DNA from: Salipaludibacillus sp047795645
Lineage (GTDB): Bacteria; Bacillota; Bacilli; Bacillales; Salisediminibacteriaceae
DNA: 64,000 nucleotides
Assembly: GCF_047795645.1 (NCBI RefSeq)
Contig: NZ_CP181045.1
Span: forward strand, 2,852,001 to 2,916,000
Direction of reading: 5' to 3'
Position numbers and translations under genes: made by a program
Part shown: piece by piece, positions 8,967 through 17,414 of the stretch
Position numbering within the stretch: the first letter of the stretch is position 1
Layout of the letters: each line of letters starts with the position of its first letter
The notes under the pieces: model-generated
What the model saw: the letters and a program-made list of their open reading frames with translations, nothing else
Database searches by the model: none
Told to the model about the DNA's origin: nothing

Positions 8967-10274
8967 CTACATATCTTTCGATTTATTAGCTAATTCGTCC
9001 GCTGTCTTGGAAACATGCTCTGAGGCGCTAGCTACTTCGCCAATTGACTTGGTAAAATTATGTACTTCGTTTTCAATTTCCTCATTATAGCTACGAGTAA
9101 CACTCATTTTATCAACGATATGTGTAAAGGAAATGTCAAGACTATCGACGGTTTGATTATTCGCATCAATCGCTTTGTTGACATCTATAATAATTTGCGA
9201 ATTTCCTTCCACTTCTGTTTTTGTTTCATTTAATAGATTTCTAACTTTTTCCACCGACTCTTTTGTTTGCTCAGATAATTTTCGCACTTCATCTGCAACT
9301 ACAGCAAATCCTTTTCCGTGCTCACCCGACCTTGCGGCTTCTATGGCCGCATTCAAGGAAAGTAAATTCGTTTGGTCTGCAATTCCCTGAACAATCTGAA
9401 CAATCCCTTTCACTTCTTCAAACATTTGCATTAGCTTGCCCATGTTTTTCTCCATCTTCTCCACATTTTCCGTTACTTCTAACGTAGATTTTTTCAAGTT
9501 TCCTAACTTGCTTTTTCCTTGTTGTGCGTTAGAGTCACCCTCAATGGCTAGCTGCGTTCCATTGTTTGCCTTCTCGGTAATTCCAGCTAATTGCTCATTT
9601 ATATCATTAATACTAGCAGATGTCTCTTCAGCAATTGCGCTTAGATTTTCTGACGTGGACATCACCATTGATTGTACCTGCTGTTTCAATGCATTTTCAC
9701 TTTCGCGAATGCGGGTCGTTTCTTTATCAAAAGCCTCTAAGACTATTTGCTGCTCTAATCCGATAATCTTTGAAATTGCCTGAATTCCTAACTGAAGATC
9801 ATTCGTATCACTATAGTGCTCGCCAATCAATTGGATCATTTCCAACTGAATCCCTTGATAAGCACACATGTACCACTTCTGTTCTAGGCCTATTTGAACG
9901 TGAATATGAGCAATTTTATATCGTTTTTGAATAAAAGATTCATTCACTTCCCCATTAAACATTTCCACTATATGTTTACTGAGTGTCTTTTTTAATTTAT
10001 CAACAGAGCTATTGTCATTAATAATCTGCATAAGGATTGGCGAATGCTCAATATTGTCATAAAACGTCGTAACCAAATAATTAATATTAGGTTCAACGAT
10101 TCGTTTCAGTACATTCAGTACTTTTAAATCTTCTTCCGTAATTTGATTCATAAGAATTTGCTTTTTAATATCACTATACTCGCCAACATCTATTGGATTT
10201 ACCTTGACCTCTTTGATTTCTTCAGATAACAACGCTTTCTTTTTTGCACGTTGGCCTTTTCCTTTTTTAAACAT
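8967..10274 (-). CDS. hemAT: Haem-based aerotaxis transducer HemAT
   Basis: Soluble oxygen receptor for chemotaxis: a globin-coupled sensor that passes its signal to CheA/CheW. Residues about 30-185 are the globin domain; the haem-ligating His is expected at residue 125 in KIAHIHVQIGL, matching IASIHLRIGL of B. subtilis HemAT as I remember it. The rest is a methyl-accepting signalling domain whose hairpin tip reads IVQGIADQTNLLSLNAAIEAARSGEHGKGF (quoted here only to show the motif: core NLLSLNAAIEAARSGEHGKG). No membrane segment is present. The ATG at 10274 (435 aa) is chosen because AGGGGG lies 8 bases upstream; earlier ATGs overlap that site. Length fits the 432 aa family member. Confidence 0.95.
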   Translation of the reverse strand: MFKKGKGQRAKKKALLSEEIKEVKVNPIDVGEYSDIKKQILMNQITEEDLKVLNVLKRIVEPNINYLVTTFYDNIEHSPILMQIINDNSSVDKLKKTLSKHIVEMFNGEVNESFIQKRYKIAHIHVQIGLEQKWYMCAYQGIQLEMIQLIGEHYSDTNDLQLGIQAISKIIGLEQQIVLEAFDKETTRIRESENALKQQVQSMVMSTSENLSAIAEETSASINDINEQLAGITEKANNGTQLAIEGDSNAQQGKSKLGNLKKSTLEVTENVEKMEKNMGKLMQMFEEVKGIVQIVQGIADQTNLLSLNAAIEAARSGEHGKGFAVVADEVRKLSEQTKESVEKVRNLLNETKTEVEGNSQIIIDVNKAIDANNQTVDSLDISFTHIVDKMSVTRSYNEEIENEVHNFTKSIGEVASASEHVSKTADELANKSKDM

Positions 10275-10316
10275 GTTCATATCCCCCTGAATACAGATTA
10301 ATGCTTTCTCGAGCAC

Positions 10317-10845
10317 TCTCGACTGAAAAACACCATTTACATTGTCAATATATATATTGGTTATATTATACTAATACCATAGGAGGTGATGATCTACAAG
10401 AGGAAGAATGATTGGATTTATTGACAAAGGAAGTTTCAGAAAAATCTACCTGGAATCTTGAAATTGTATGAGGACAGATAACCTTTATCTTTCAACAAGA
10501 ACATTTGAATTTCTTCAATCTGAACAGATCACACGTGCAATCAGCTAAGGAGTTTAAGCAATCGATTGGAATAAATTGTACTAATGAAATTACTTGTGAT
10601 AAAATAAAAATACATAATATTGGGAAATCAGCATGGAAATTTATGATTCTTTTGAACTGATTTAGCTAGATTACTAGACAATCAGAATACTATAGGCTCA
10701 TTGGATAAAATAGAATTTTCCGTATAATTACATTTACGTGTGAAACTGTCTGACAAATAGTAATTGAAATCGCTTCTAACGCGGGTAATTTATAATACCT
10801 GCTAGTTTCTAAAATTAAAAATCAATTTAGGAGTGGGATGATCCT
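10317..10845. other. Divergent intergenic region with probable gene remnant
   Basis: This 529-bp gap separates hemAT from the GGDEF-EAL gene. The right end holds the leader of the latter. The middle holds the decayed reading frame listed separately (10388-10660). I see no tRNA, terminator or clear operator. Confidence 0.6.
10388..10660 (+). pseudogene. Possible decayed coding remnant
   Basis: One plus-strand frame reads like protein with two internal stops (10409 and shortly before GQITFIFQQ): LDLLTKEVSEKSTWNLEIV, stop, GQITFIFQQEHLNFFNLNRS and on to KSAWKFMILLN. The composition is protein-like but no family is recognised and no start is evident. AGGAGGTGAT at 10381 looks like an old ribosome binding site. 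It may equally be chance. Confidence 0.3.
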
Positions 10846-13800
10846 ATGGGCATAAATACTCACATTAGTTTAGTGACTCCATTTTTGGATGGTGATTATT
10901 ATGGGAGAGTGTTTCTAGAATTACTGAACGAAGCAAATAAAAAACATTTTACTCTCTTCACTATTCAATCAAGAGCAGCAGTCAACAATCCAGTACCTTT
11001 TAATTATCCTGTAGGCACATCTGTACTCGATGGTTGGTTACTGATGACCAATCCACATTCATTATTACCATTAGATCCTAAGTTACTTAAAAAGATTGCA
11101 TCCTCAGGTAAACCAGTTGTAACTATTGGATATCAAGAGGATCGGGTTAACTGTCATTCTGTTGTAATAGACAATCGAGAATCGACTAAAGCAGCGGTAC
11201 TGCACCTGATTAGAGATCATGGGCACCGAAGAATTGCATTTGTCGGCAGTAACAATGAACACTTAGATATGCTAGAACGATTTGAAGGTTATTTGGAAGC
11301 GCTTGCTGACAGTGGGATTCAGTATGATGAAGAATTGGTGTTTTATAATAGTGATGCCTTGCGAGTAGGAGGATATCATTCCGCTGAAGCGATGTTAGAA
11401 AAAAAGATCAACTTTACCGCTATATTTGCTTCGACTGATTTAAATGCTATGGGAGTGATTGAAAAGCTCCAGAGAGCAGGACATCGAATTCCTGAGGATA
11501 TTGCAGTGATTGGTTTTGATGATTTGCCCCCTGCTGCAACTTTTAACCCACCATTAACAACAGTTCGCCAATCATTTGAGGATTTGGCAAAAACTAGCTT
11601 CGACATTATTTTTCGGAAATTGAACGGAGAAATTATAAAAGATTCCGTTACAAAAATAAAGACAGAACTTGTGATCCGTTCATCCTGTGGTTGCGAGTAT
11701 AACTCCGTTTTGGAACCAACAGCAGATGTAAAGAAACAATTAACAGAGTCGAATGCAAATTTGGATACTATCATTAAACGCTATGACAAGTTTGTAAGAA
11801 GATGGGCTTCTGCTACAAGAGAGAAAAAATTTAATTTTTCTAATATGTTCTCTGAAAAAAGCTCCTGGGGCTGTTTGGCATTATGGGACAATCGTGAGAA
11901 GAATAGAAAAAACCTTATCATTACGCAGGCATTTAGTAAAAATGGGGAGTCCGCTCCTCCAATAGGTTTGAGAGTTCCGATAGAACAATTCCCACCAACA
12001 GAATGGCTTCCGAGTGTTAGAGAAAATGATTTTGTTCGAGTTCAGTCAGTCAAAAATGAGAGAGGTGACTGGGGATTTATAGCTATTGTTGCACCAGTAG
12101 ATGAACTCATATTAATTTCTGCAGCTGATATAACCCTGATCAGCTATACCATTTCTGCTTCAGCATTGGAACGTGACGAATTGTTCCAGCAGCTTCATTT
12201 GATTGCAGAGCAATTAGAGATTGTATCGAAAACGACGAACGATGGTATTTGGGATTGGGATATCATCACGAATCATATTGAATGGAATAACAGGAGCAAT
12301 GACATATTCAAGTCAATTGGTGAAAAATTACCAACAAGTTCTGAATCTTTCTTTAATCTTATTCATCCTGAAGATAAAGATAGAGTAATGGCTAGCTGGA
12401 GAGAGCAATTGGACAAAGCCGACTCATTGAAAATAGAATTTCGAATTCAAGGTAAAAATGAGGAAGAACTATGGGTTTATTTAACTGCAGATTCTCTTCG
12501 TGATAAGGACGAAAAAGTCGTTCGGATAATCGGTTCGATAACAAACATCTCTGAAAAAAAATTCGCTGAGCAGCAAATCAGGCATTTAGCATTTCACGAT
12601 GGATTAACGGGGCTACCCAACCGTCAATTAGCTCGTGATCGTTTGGATTTATATATAGAACAAGCAAATCGCTATCAGTTTAAACTGGGCGTTTTGTTAA
12701 TCGATCTAAATCGATTTAAGGTTATAAACGATACGCTCGGTCATCATGCAGGGGACCAACTTATTCAAAATATTGCCCGAGTTTTGGAGAATGCAATCGA
12801 GCCTTTTAATACAATTTCACAAGATAACCATCAACAAGCCACGATTGCTAGATTGGGTGGTGATGAATTTATTGTGTTATTGGCTGATATCGACGATTTG
12901 AATGATCTTTATAGTGTTGGAGATCGAATTAATCAACAGTTCAAAGAACCTTTTATCATCGATAATCATGAGGTGTTTACATCTGCTAGCATTGGCGGAA
13001 GTGTCTATCCAAATCATGGGCGGGATTTCGATGAATTGTCTCAATGCGCAGATATGGCTATGTACAGAGCGAAAGAAAATGGTAAAAATCAAATAGAAAT
13101 ATATTCGTCAGAACTAGACTCAACGACTATGAAACGTTTTTCGATGGAAAATCAATTGCGTAAAGCAGTGGAACGTAATGAATTTGTGTTGCATTATCAG
13201 CCTCAATTAAATTTGGAAAATAATCAGATTATTGGAATTGAAGCTTTATTACGGTGGAATTCTCCAGATCATGGAATCGTAGCACCATTGGAATTTATCC
13301 CCATTGCTGAAGAGATAGGATTAATTATTCCTATTGGGCATTGGGTATTAAAAGAAGCGTGCCGACAAACTAAGAGTTGGATCGATGAGGGACTGCCACC
13401 AATGACGATTGCTGTTAATATTTCAGCACGGCAAATGCAACAAAAAGACTTCGTAGAAACAGTTAAATCGATTCTTGAAGAAACCCAGTTGCCACCTGTT
13501 TATTTATGTTTAGAAATTACTGAAAGTACTGCTATTAAAAACGTGGAAAACAGTTTGGACATGCTGAAACAACTTGGTGACATTGGTGTTAACATAGCTA
13601 TTGATGATTTTGGAACAGGATACTCATCGTTAGCAATGTTAAAACAATTACCAATTTCAAATATTAAAATAGACAAATCATTTATACAAGATATGGATAT
13701 AGATAAAGATAACGGAGCGATAGTAAAGGCGATTATCGCAATGGCACATTCATTAGAATTAACTGTTACAGCTGAAGGCGTTGAGACAGAAGGGCAAAGG

Positions 13801-13917
13801 GATGTACTTATAAATGAGAAAACGAACTATGTTCAAGGATACTTATTTAGCAAAGCCCTCACCCCTAAAGATTTTATGCGATATATAAAAAGCGTTGCCT
13901 TTCCCCCACTTAGGTAA
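10846..13917 (+). CDS. LacI-type ligand-binding / PAS / GGDEF / EAL c-di-GMP enzyme
   Basis: Large cytoplasmic c-di-GMP enzyme, 1023 aa. Residues 1-285 form a periplasmic-binding-protein fold of the LacI/GalR effector type (HISLVTPFLDGDYYG, GYHSAEAMLEK, IAVIGFDDLPPAATFNPPLTTVRQ) but without the DNA-binding helix-turn-helix, closed by the phrase VIRSSCGC. A region of about 160 residues follows, then PAS/PAC (about 455-575; WDWDIITNHIEWNNRSNDIF), GGDEF (about 577-735; motif intact in RLGGDEFIVLL) and EAL (about 755-1015; EALLRWNSP, IAIDDFGTGYSSL). Both catalytic signatures look intact. A sugar or other small ligand probably controls turnover; which one is unknown. AGGAG lies about 11 bases before the ATG. 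Confidence 0.93.
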   Translation: MGINTHISLVTPFLDGDYYGRVFLELLNEANKKHFTLFTIQSRAAVNNPVPFNYPVGTSVLDGWLLMTNPHSLLPLDPKLLKKIASSGKPVVTIGYQEDRVNCHSVVIDNRESTKAAVLHLIRDHGHRRIAFVGSNNEHLDMLERFEGYLEALADSGIQYDEELVFYNSDALRVGGYHSAEAMLEKKINFTAIFASTDLNAMGVIEKLQRAGHRIPEDIAVIGFDDLPPAATFNPPLTTVRQSFEDLAKTSFDIIFRKLNGEIIKDSVTKIKTELVIRSSCGCEYNSVLEPTADVKKQLTESNANLDTIIKRYDKFVRRWASATREKKFNFSNMFSEKSSWGCLALWDNREKNRKNLIITQAFSKNGESAPPIGLRVPIEQFPPTEWLPSVRENDFVRVQSVKNERGDWGFIAIVAPVDELILISAADITLISYTISASALERDELFQQLHLIAEQLEIVSKTTNDGIWDWDIITNHIEWNNRSNDIFKSIGEKLPTSSESFFNLIHPEDKDRVMASWREQLDKADSLKIEFRIQGKNEEELWVYLTADSLRDKDEKVVRIIGSITNISEKKFAEQQIRHLAFHDGLTGLPNRQLARDRLDLYIEQANRYQFKLGVLLIDLNRFKVINDTLGHHAGDQLIQNIARVLENAIEPFNTISQDNHQQATIARLGGDEFIVLLADIDDLNDLYSVGDRINQQFKEPFIIDNHEVFTSASIGGSVYPNHGRDFDELSQCADMAMYRAKENGKNQIEIYSSELDSTTMKRFSMENQLRKAVERNEFVLHYQPQLNLENNQIIGIEALLRWNSPDHGIVAPLEFIPIAEEIGLIIPIGHWVLKEACRQTKSWIDEGLPPMTIAVNISARQMQQKDFVETVKSILEETQLPPVYLCLEITESTAIKNVENSLDMLKQLGDIGVNIAIDDFGTGYSSLAMLKQLPISNIKIDKSFIQDMDIDKDNGAIVKAIIAMAHSLELTVTAEGVETEGQRDVLINEKTNYVQGYLFSKALTPKDFMRYIKSVAFPPLR

Positions 13918-13934
13918 AGTAACGATAAACCAGA

Positions 13935-14064
13935 GGGGTAAACCGGAGGGACGGTTCTTATGGTTACAGGTATCAACTACGCAATAAGGCACTCACTTTC
14001 TTCAGAAAGTGAGTGCCTTATTGCTAATCTAACTGGTTTCAACCGAAGGAACCGTCCCTTTGGT
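13935..14064. repeat. REPIN-like pair of inverted GGAACCGTCCC repeats around a hairpin
   Basis: Two REP-like units face each other: AACCGGAGGGACGGTTCTTA (from about 13941) and AACCGAAGGAACCGTCCCTT (from about 14040). Between them lies the perfect hairpin at 13982-14022. Inverted REP doublets of this design are known as REPINs in other bacteria. The same core occurs singly at 5881, 16601 and 18053. Confidence 0.65.
13982..14022. terminator. Long perfect hairpin, probable bidirectional terminator
   Basis: AATAAGGCACTCACTTTCT and its exact complement form a 19-bp stem around a 2-3 base loop, between the plus-strand GGDEF-EAL gene and the minus-strand fragment. There is no T run, only AT-rich ends, so termination is probable but not certain. 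Confidence 0.65.
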
Positions 14065-14520
14065 TATTTGTGGTATCAAAAAGGGATAATTGTTCCGAGA
14101 CAAGGCTTGAAAGATCCTCTGAGTTCGCAGTCCTTTTATCCTGTTTTTTAGGCAATGTTAAAAATGCCTCTCTAAAAGCTCCTTTTTCTATAGCAACTTC
14201 TTCTTCCGTGAGACAAGTTGGTTTTTCAATTGAATGAACAAAATCAAAGAGCCAGAGATCCTCTTTAAAATTTTTCATAAGCTGTTGTTTAATAGCATTT
14301 ACGTGTTGTAATACTTCCTTTTTCGTATCGGGCGTAACCAATTTTTGTTGTTCTAAAAAATCGTAAACGTAAGGAAATCCCCATAGTATCATAACACCGA
14401 TTTCATTTTGATTCGATATGATCCCTCTCGTATATTTTTCTACCTGTTGTTTAAGTTCGTGACGTTGAAATAGAAAAGGAGAGCTTTTTTTTCATTAGGT
14501 CTACAAATTCAAACCAGATG
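14039..14520 (-). pseudogene. 3-prime fragment of an unrecognised gene, disrupted
   Basis: From the ATG at 14392 an open frame of 117 aa reads MILWGFPYVYDFLEQQKLV and ends inside a REP repeat. The same frame reads upstream without a start through FQRHELKQQVEKYTRGIIS to a stop in a run of eight A bases near 14490. Shifting frame in that A run continues protein-like sequence (VIWFEFVDLMKK) directly after the stop of the 80-aa frame at 14523. I read this as the tail of one former gene, damaged by a stop and a frameshift, with the REP element supplying the present C-terminus. Function unknown. Confidence 0.5.
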
Positions 14521-14522
14521 AC

Positions 14523-14765
14523 TTAACTCACTGTAAAGGAGATTTCTTTCTCGTTAAGTGCATAGCTAGCAAAAGCAAAGTAGAGCTCACGATAAGCGTG
14601 AGTCGAATCATCAGCAGTATAAGCAATGCATTCATCTATAGTAAAAAGCGGTTCGCCCTTTTTTTCAACAAGATAATCGATCGTTTCAACGACAAATGGA
14701 ATCTCCTCTTCAAAGAATTGTTCATCATAGTCAAAGCGAATTAACGAATCAGTAACTTTTTTCAA
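14523..14765 (-). CDS. Small unknown protein, possibly part of a broken gene
   Basis: 80 aa, acidic, starting from a TTG that overlaps the stop of the upstream 185-aa gene in the TTGA arrangement. The sequence (KKVTDSLIRFDYDEQFFEEE) is not recognised. Protein-like sequence continues in frame right after its TAA, so it may be the middle part of a longer ancestral protein rather than a complete gene. The overlap could reflect either translational coupling or a frameshift. Confidence 0.45.
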   Translation of the reverse strand: MKKVTDSLIRFDYDEQFFEEEIPFVVETIDYLVEKKGEPLFTIDECIAYTADDSTHAYRELYFAFASYALNEKEISFTVS

Positions 14766-15319
14766 TTAATCTCAGAGTCAGATTTCCCTTCTAGTCGAGA
14801 TAAATAGTAATTTTGCCAGTTTTGATAAAAAATCGTATCTACGAAGTCTAACTCAGCGCCACCAATTAATTCGTCACTATTCATTACTTTTTCCCAAACA
14901 GAATCTGCTAAATAGGTTGCATAATTAGTTTGTCCATAGAATAAGAATCGATTGAATAGTGGGATATACATATTAAGACCATGCGCTGGATTGGTGATAA
15001 ATGGTTGGAGGTATTCTTTCGCTTTATCGAACTCATTATTATAGAGGTAATATTCTACAGCAGAATCAAGTAAATAAGGAGCTTCTTTTGTATATAAATT
15101 TGGTGTATTTTGTTTAACGATATTAATTAACCGAATTCCTTCTTCAAACCGTTTTTCTCGAAAAATATCAGCTTTTAAATCCACAAGAGGTAACCCTATG
15201 TCATCTGTAATGAGTACATCGTCTGTAGGTGGATTCTCCAATAATTCTACCATCATGTCATATCTTTGTTCTAATGAAACTTGCATATATGTAGCATACC
15301 ATTTGTCTTTTTCATTCAC
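14762..15319 (-). CDS. Unknown helical-repeat (TPR-like) protein
   Basis: 185 aa, soluble, built of helical hairpins suggesting TPR-like repeats (KADIFREKRFEEGIRLINIV, LLDSAVEYYLYNNEFDKAKE). No catalytic motif and no signal peptide. The ATG at 15319 is preceded in frame by a stop, so it is the first possible start, although the nearest purine-rich site (AAGGGG) is about 20 bases away. It overlaps the next frame by four bases. With the two downstream fragments it may once have formed a single protein of roughly 400 residues. Function not known. Confidence 0.6.
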   Translation of the reverse strand: MNEKDKWYATYMQVSLEQRYDMMVELLENPPTDDVLITDDIGLPLVDLKADIFREKRFEEGIRLINIVKQNTPNLYTKEAPYLLDSAVEYYLYNNEFDKAKEYLQPFITNPAHGLNMYIPLFNRFLFYGQTNYATYLADSVWEKVMNSDELIGGAELDFVDTIFYQNWQNYYLSRLEGKSDSEIN

Positions 15320-15523
15320 GTATGAAATTATTTGTAAATCCCCTTGATTTTATTTAATATCTATCATTACTCAAAAACTCTAGCCATTGCCTTTATAAAT
15401 TAATATTACTATCATATTTATATTTCACCAAGAAGCTATACTAATATGATTGAGGATTTATGTACTTATAATAGGGGATCAAAATTCAGTTGCTTTTCCA
15501 AACACGGGACCAGCCATCTCACT

Positions 15524-16210
15524 TTATAATCTGCGCTCGTTTCCTTTATTATCTCTTAGTATAATTTCGACAAGATCGGTTCGGCTCCTCGAAGAGTAAA
15601 TTTCTTCTCCTGACATATCAACCTTCATATTAAATTCTAAATATCGAGATTCCCTCGGGCCTAACGTAAAATAATATGGACCTTCTTGATTTAATCGAGA
15701 ATAAGTTTCAAATTCATCAAATCTCGATTTTTGAAAAACGATCTCAAAGTCTACTGCCTTGTTCCGTTTATTTTCCAGAAAAATCGAACACTTTATTTCA
15801 CCCTCTGTTTCTCCTCCCTCCAGTTGAAACGAACATTGACTTCGCTCACTCTCATAGGAAATCGCATATATTCCCGAAGCGAAAGTGGATTGAAGCGTAT
15901 CAACGATGACATGAGGCAATGCAGAAAATAATATGAGGGTTAGAATAATTATTCGGATTCTCCATTTACTTAAAGACTTAGCTATATATGTCAGACTTAT
16001 TATTATTAAAATCAGAGAACCTATTCCAACAAAGTGAAGTCCAGTGTATGTCTCCATATTAGAAAATGGCGGAATGCCAATTGCTAGTAATAATGATTCC
16101 CCAAGCAGTTTGTTGTGAGGAAATGGCAGAACAATAACTGTCGTAATCAGTAATAATGTAACGCCAATCCAAAATTGCTTTCTATTTTGTATCAACTTCT
16201 CCTCTTCCAT
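15524..16210 (-). CDS. Unknown membrane protein with C-terminal extracytoplasmic domain
   Basis: 228 aa. Three membrane helices are visible: residues about 13-29 (FWIGVTLLLITTVIVLP), about 58-77 (HFVGIGSLILIIISLTYIA) and about 85-105 (RIIILTLILFSALPHVIV). Residues 110-228 are polar and beta-rich and should face outside (FQLEGGETEGEIKCSIFLEN). No family recognised. It is a monocistronic gene in the decayed accessory stretch. Confidence 0.65.
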   Translation of the reverse strand: MEEEKLIQNRKQFWIGVTLLLITTVIVLPFPHNKLLGESLLLAIGIPPFSNMETYTGLHFVGIGSLILIIISLTYIAKSLSKWRIRIIILTLILFSALPHVIVDTLQSTFASGIYAISYESERSQCSFQLEGGETEGEIKCSIFLENKRNKAVDFEIVFQKSRFDEFETYSRLNQEGPYYFTLGPRESRYLEFNMKVDMSGEEIYSSRSRTDLVEIILRDNKGNERRL

Positions 16211-16692
16211 CGTTATCCCCGTCTCCTTTGTTATTAGATTAGTAAAATGGCACGAATCAATTCAGAATAGTTATACAGATCTTACCACAAATAGTCACAA
16301 AAGTTAGGGGGGTCTCTTGGTTAGTACTAGCAAAAGGAACATTATTTATCTGCTTTTTATTCCAACACTTTCTATTGACTGATTGCTATTAATAGTGCGT
16401 CAATATGCTTAGCATAACTTCATCACTAATTTTAAATGTATCTCTTTCTCTACGACATATATCTACAAAACTCAGGTAGCTCCGGGCATGGCACCATGAT
16501 GTATCTTATTTCATTCTAATTATGTAATCACTTTATTACACCACCGCTATTGGGTCAGGAATCAAAATTGAGGTCAAGTACGAGGGATCTCAACCAGGAG
16601 AACCGTCCCAGTGGTTGTGAAGATACTTCTAAGTTCTTACATTAGGGTATAATTAATCTATATTTAGTTTTTTTATTAGAGGAGGGAATCCA
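16211..16692. other. Intergenic region with REP-like unit and a degraded leader copy
   Basis: No gene is seen. It contains a REP-like unit at 16591-16617. At about 16432-16480 it also has sequence resembling the leader of the 123-aa gene at 19070-19130: TATATCTACAAAACTCAGGT here against TATATCTATAAAACTTGGGT there. This suggests an old, degraded duplication. Confidence 0.5.
16591..16617. repeat. REP-like hairpin, GAACCGTCCC core
   Basis: CAACCA and TGGTTG close an imperfect hairpin around the core GGAGAACCGTCCCAG. It is the same family as the units at 5881, 13950/14050 and 18053. Confidence 0.6.
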
Positions 16693-17103
16693 TTAGACAA
16701 TCAGGAAAGAAAACTCACCGAAAGTATAAAAAATTTAAAAAGTGCCTTGGAGAGATTGGAAGAAGCTTTGTAGGAGGATTTAAACAATAGCCTTATTGTG
16801 GATGGAACAATTCATAGATTTGAATTCACAATAGAATTATATTGGAAAACCTTAAAAAGAGTGTTATTGTCGGAAGGAATTGAAGCAAACACTCCAAAAG
16901 AAATTCTAAAAGGAGCTTTTCAAGCAGGATGGTTAGAAAATGAAGAAGCTTGGTTACAAATGCTGAAAGATAAAAACTTAACATCTCATACGTATGTCGA
17001 AGAATCTGCTTTATTAATTGTTCACAATATAAAAGACTACTTTCCAGAGATGAAGGCCACATTTTATAAAATCAATTCTAGAGTGAACGGGAGTGATGAT
17101 TAA
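16693..17103 (+). pseudogene. HI0074-family (HEPN-like) protein, broken by in-frame TAG
   Basis: The reading frame matches the HI0074 family of nucleotidyltransferase partner proteins, helical HEPN-like proteins. The N-terminal part (DNQERKLTESIKNLKSAL, then ERLEEAL) is interrupted by TAG at 16771-16773 and continues EDLNNSLIVDGTIHRFEFT, WKTLKRVLL and on to the end. No normal start codon is left at the 5-prime end (TTA at 16693). A GTG at 16798 could still start a shortened 101-aa product lacking the first helix, but it has no good ribosome binding site. The stop overlaps the ATG of the nucleotidyltransferase gene by one base (TAATG), the usual two-gene arrangement. Confidence 0.75.
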
Positions 17104-17414
17104 TGCGAATTCCTGAGCCTATTTGTCAGCAAATAATTAATGTTAGTCAACAGTTCCCTGATATAGAAGAGGTTCGCCTGTTTGGTTATAGAGCTTATGG
17201 CGATCACCAAGCACGATCAGACATCGACCTCCTTGCTATTATTGCCCCTGGAATGTCTGATTATGATTGGATGAGGTTTAGCGAAAAACTCGAAGAAGAT
17301 GGTGAAACACTTTTGAAACTCGACCTAATAAGATGGGATAAAACCTCCTCAAAACTTAAAGAAGAAATTGGCAACCATCATCTTGTTTTGTATTCGCAAG
17401 AACCTAAACGTTAA
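17103..17414 (+). CDS. MNT-type nucleotidyltransferase (HI0073-like), possibly inactive
   Basis: 103 aa, minimal nucleotidyltransferase of the DNA polymerase beta superfamily. The family signature is LFGSRAxG followed by SDIDL; here it reads LFGYRAYGDHQARSDIDLL, so the metal-binding Asp pair is kept but the conserved Ser of the GS motif is Tyr. Such proteins pair with HEPN-like partners and act as antitoxins by nucleotidylating the partner, or as RNA-modifying pairs in the HI0073/HI0074 type. With a broken partner just upstream, this gene may be a relic. Length is normal for the family. Confidence 0.8.
   Translation: MRIPEPICQQIINVSQQFPDIEEVRLFGYRAYGDHQARSDIDLLAIIAPGMSDYDWMRFSEKLEEDGETLLKLDLIRWDKTSSKLKEEIGNHHLVLYSQEPKR

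Noticed and set aside
13960..14151. 63-codon plus-strand open frame after the GGDEF-EAL gene
   Set aside because: It runs through the REPIN-like element and its hairpin; no ribosome binding site.
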